In this document: piece by piece, positions 61,596 to 64,000 of the stretch
How positions within the stretch are numbered: the stretch's first letter is position 1
How the letters are laid out: each line of letters opens with the position of its first letter
Translations under genes and position numbers: made by a program
The notes under the pieces: generated by a model
Told to the model about the DNA's origin: nothing
The model's input: only the letters and a program-made list of their open reading frames with translations
Database searches by the model: none
NCBI RefSeq assembly: GCF_009695865.1
Contig: NZ_VUNB01000004.1
Span: forward strand, 248,001-312,000
Direction: 5' to 3'
Origin: Allobaileyella intestinalis
GTDB taxonomy: Bacteria > Bacillota > Clostridia > Peptostreptococcales > Anaerovoracaceae
DNA length: 64,000 bases

Positions 61596-62927
61596 TCATG
61601 CCAGGGTTCCGTCAAGGCTGAAAGTCTTGGCGTCAGTGATCTTCACCTTTACAATCTGCCCTGTAGTATCTCTGCCCCCTGTAAAATTAACTAGTTTGAA
61701 GTCATCAGTTCTTCCGGTCCACGCCATATCGTTTCTTGAACTTCTTCCTTCACACAGAACTTCTTCCGTTCTTCCTATATATTTCTGATTTTTTCTGAGA
61801 GCACTCTGGTTTATGTGCTCATTAAGCTCGATCAGTCTTCTGTGTTTAACATCTTCAGGAACCTGGTCTTTGAAAACAGCTGCCGGTGTTCCTTCTCTCC
61901 TGGAATAAATGAATGTAAATGCTGAATCATACTGAACCTGATCCACAAGGCTCAGAGTATCCTTGAAGTCCTCCTCAGTTTCTCCCGGAAAACCTACGAT
62001 GATATCCGTGCTTATAGCAATATCCGGGCAAGCTTCACGCAGGCTGGCGACTATTGAAAGATATTTTTCCCGGTCATAATGACGGTTCATTCTCTTCAAA
62101 ATCCTGTCGCTTCCCGACTGGACAGGAAGATGGATCTGATGACAAAGCTTCCCACAATCCCTGTAGCAGTCTATAAGCTTCGGAGAAATGTCCTTAGGAT
62201 GAGATGTCATGAACCGGATTCTTCTGATTCCCGGAATGCCGTTTATCTCTCTGATCAGATCGGCAAAGTCACCACCCGAAGGATCCCTGAAGGAATTTAC
62301 GTTCTGACCCAGGAGCATGACCTCAATAACTCCGTCATCTGCCAGCCTGCGGACCTCTTCAGTTACTTCTGCAATAGTCCTGCTCTTTTCCCTGCCTCTG
62401 GTGTAAGGAACGATGCAGTAAGTGCAGAAATTATTGCAGCCGTAAGTGATGTTCACCAGGGCCTTGTGTTTGTGAAGACGCTTGGCATTGTCCTCTTCTG
62501 GTATCTCGGAGCTGTTCTCAATAATCGAAAGCTGCTTTTCCCCTGTTTCGATTCTCTTTCGCAGAAGCTGAGGAAACCGGCTGATTGTCTGGGTTCCGAA
62601 AACAATATCAGTCCAGCCGAAGCTTTCTTTTATCTCTTTAACGATCCTTGGCTGCTGAGGCATACATCCGCAGACACACATTATGAAATATGGATCTTCT
62701 TCCTTCTTCTTCTTGAATTGTCCCAGCATTCCGAAAAAGCGCTTGTCAGCATGTTCTCTCACGCTGCAAGTGTTCATGACAACGATGTTTGCTTCTTCCG
62801 GCGTCTCCGCCTCCTTTATTCCCATGGACTCCAGCATTCCGCTTATATTCTCGGAATCGTGTTCATTCATCTGGCATCCGAAAGTGATTATTTTATATGT
62901 TTTGTAATTCTCGTAAATATTATTCAT
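61596..62927 (-). CDS. miaB: tRNA-2-methylthio-N6-dimethylallyladenosine synthase MiaB
   Basis: Radical SAM methylthiotransferase acting on A37 of tRNA. 443 residues: N-terminal UPF0004 domain with cluster cysteines in FGCQMNEHDSE, MNTCSVREHADKRFFG and CVCGCMPQ; radical SAM motif CNNFCTYC near 163; LGQNVNSF; C-terminal TRAM domain. Normal length and order. Confidence 0.95.
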   Translation of the reverse strand: MNNIYENYKTYKIITFGCQMNEHDSENISGMLESMGIKEAETPEEANIVVMNTCSVREHADKRFFGMLGQFKKKKEEDPYFIMCVCGCMPQQPRIVKEIKESFGWTDIVFGTQTISRFPQLLRKRIETGEKQLSIIENSSEIPEEDNAKRLHKHKALVNITYGCNNFCTYCIVPYTRGREKSRTIAEVTEEVRRLADDGVIEVMLLGQNVNSFRDPSGGDFADLIREINGIPGIRRIRFMTSHPKDISPKLIDCYRDCGKLCHQIHLPVQSGSDRILKRMNRHYDREKYLSIVASLREACPDIAISTDIIVGFPGETEEDFKDTLSLVDQVQYDSAFTFIYSRREGTPAAVFKDQVPEDVKHRRLIELNEHINQSALRKNQKYIGRTEEVLCEGRSSRNDMAWTGRTDDFKLVNFTGGRDTTGQIVKVKITDAKTFSLDGTLA

Positions 62928-62965
62928 TAAATCTTCCGCAACCCGGACATCCAGCTGGCATCCGG

Positions 62966-64000
62966 TTATTTTCTTTCATCTTTCTTGTCTCTCCCCATGA
63001 GCATGTCAAGGGCTTCAGCCGGCGTAATCTTTCCGCTGATAACCTTGTTAACAGCCTGGGTGATAGGCATCTCCACACCTGACTTCTCGGCCAGCTTGCA
63101 GGCCGCTTCCACAGTATAGAATCCCTCTACAGTTCCTATCTGTTTTACCGCCTCATCAGGCTTGATACCTTCTCCAATCATGATGCCGCAGCGTCTGTTC
63201 CTTGACAGGTCAGAATCACAGGTAACCATAAGGTCACCTATTCCCGAAAGTCCTGAGAAAGTATCGCTTCTAGCTCCCAGTGTCACGCCCAGTCTGGTGA
63301 TTTCATGGATTCCTCTGGTCATGATGGCTGATCTTGCATTGTCACCGAAACCCATTCCGTCAGAAATACCTGTGCCGATGGCAATGACGTTCTTCAGGGC
63401 TCCTCCAAGTTCCACACCGAGAACGTCATCGCTGGTGTAAACCCTGAACTTGTCAGACATGAAAACATCCTGAACAAGTTCTGCTGCCTTCTGATCTTTA
63501 GAAGCAACCACAACGGTGGCCGGCTTATTCTTGGCAATCTCTTCCGCATGAGAAGGGCCGCTGAGAACAACGTACTTATTATTCGGCAGAATTTCTTCCG
63601 CAATCTGAGACATAGTTTTATTTGTAAAAGTCTCGATTCCTTTTGCCAGGTTTACGACTATAGCACCTTCAGGAAGATACTTTGCAGTTCTCTCTGCCAC
63701 CTGCCTGAAGTTCTGAGCTGGAACGGAGAAAACAACTATGTCCTTGCCGTGAACGGCGGTCTTCAGATTATGGGTAAATCTCAGGCTGCTGGCCAGGAGA
63801 ACTTCAGGAAGATACTTGCTGTTAACCTTTGTTTCCCTCATCTGAGAAACATACTCTTTGTTCCGGCCCCATACAGTTACTGTGTGACCGCTGTGAGCCA
63901 GCATGTTTGCCAGAGCAGTACCAAAGCTTCCGTTTCCGATGAAAGCGATCTTCTTTCTTTCTTCTGGCTTCTTCCTGTGTTTTCTCTGACCTTTATAATA
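62966..64000 (-). CDS. gpsA: Glycerol-3-phosphate dehydrogenase [NAD(P)+] GpsA (5' end beyond window)
   Basis: Makes sn-glycerol 3-phosphate for phospholipids. The dinucleotide motif KKIAFIGNGSFGTALANML is encoded at 63953-63896, upstream of the first ATG (63904), so that ATG is not the start. The frame stays open to the window edge with no ATG, GTG or TTG, reading YYKGQRKHRKKPEERKK before the Rossmann motif. Either the N-terminus is at least 15 residues longer than usual or the gene is fused to its upstream neighbour. Other family motifs: VLSGPSHAEEIA, GVELGGALKNVIAIGTGISDGMG with the catalytic Lys, and SGIGDLMVTC. Confidence 0.92.
   Translation of the reverse strand, partial: YYKGQRKHRKKPEERKKIAFIGNGSFGTALANMLAHSGHTVTVWGRNKEYVSQMRETKVNSKYLPEVLLASSLRFTHNLKTAVHGKDIVVFSVPAQNFRQVAERTAKYLPEGAIVVNLAKGIETFTNKTMSQIAEEILPNNKYVVLSGPSHAEEIAKNKPATVVVASKDQKAAELVQDVFMSDKFRVYTSDDVLGVELGGALKNVIAIGTGISDGMGFGDNARSAIMTRGIHEITRLGVTLGARSDTFSGLSGIGDLMVTCDSDLSRNRRCGIMIGEGIKPDEAVKQIGTVEGFYTVEAACKLAEKSGVEMPITQAVNKVISGKITPAEALDMLMGRDKKDERK

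Noticed and set aside
62079-62930. Plus-strand open frame of 283 codons opposite miaB
   Set aside because: MiaB with all its cluster cysteines is on the other strand; the plus frame has no RBS or motif.

Overview
The window looks like the chromosome of an anaerobic Gram-positive bacterium of the Clostridia. The evidence is the oxygen-independent corrin pathway (cbiD, cbiG, cbiK-type cobalt insertion), a CIRCE operator before clpB, a MurT/GatD-type pair, exported lipoproteins with typical lipoboxes, and many corrinoid-dependent methyltransferase proteins of the kind used by acetogens and gut methylotrophs. The species cannot be read from the sequence. No tRNA, rRNA, CRISPR array, insertion sequence or phage gene was seen.

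Region 1 (1-28.1 kb) is an almost complete cobamide factory. On the minus strand at the left are an exported CbiK-like lipoprotein under a cobalamin riboswitch, a BtuFCD-type ABC importer, and a secreted two-repeat protein with a terminator-bearing leader. From 5.36 to 19.98 kb, 16 tightly packed plus-strand genes run cbiD-cbiF-cbiG-cbiH-cbiJ-cbiET-cbiA-cobT-cobU-cobS-cobC-cbiB-cobD-cbiP-cbiC plus a Cys-rich small protein. A convergent minus-strand operon (28.1 to 20.0 kb) supplies the first steps: cbiL, an ABC exporter pair, cbiK, a second secreted repeat protein, precorrin-2 dehydrogenase, hemC, cobA-hemD and hemB. Together these cover 5-aminolevulinate to the finished cobamide. Missing from the window are hemA/hemL and a cob(I)alamin adenosyltransferase.

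Region 2 (28.2-44.4 kb) consumes the corrinoid. A minus-strand run of overlapping genes encodes a VWA/metallopeptidase-like protein, a MoxR AAA+ ATPase, a leucine-rich-repeat protein, a DUF1638 protein, a divergent UroD-family protein, a corrinoid-binding protein, MtaA-type methyltransferases, a RACo-type corrinoid reductive activator, a decayed methyltransferase pseudogene, a double-cubane (HgdB-like) protein and a short G3E GTPase. Two further MtaA-type genes follow at 41.97-44.37 kb, the first behind a compact cobalamin riboswitch. No MtaB-, MttB- or MtgB-type substrate methyltransferase is present, so the methyl donor is unknown. The physical coupling of the MoxR/VWA pair to a corrinoid methyl-transfer operon is the best candidate here for an undescribed system.

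Region 3 (44.4-64 kb) is mostly housekeeping: an NhaC-family antiporter, a Y-family polymerase with a YolD-like partner, a gap-pgk-tpiA operon whose GAPDH has an unusual cofactor loop, a GntR regulator with two operator-like palindromes, nth, an alpha/beta hydrolase without its serine, a GatD-like protein without its Cys and His next to a MurT ligase, clpB under CIRCE, an OsmC protein, a site-2 protease, miaB, and gpsA whose frame runs off the window without a start codon.
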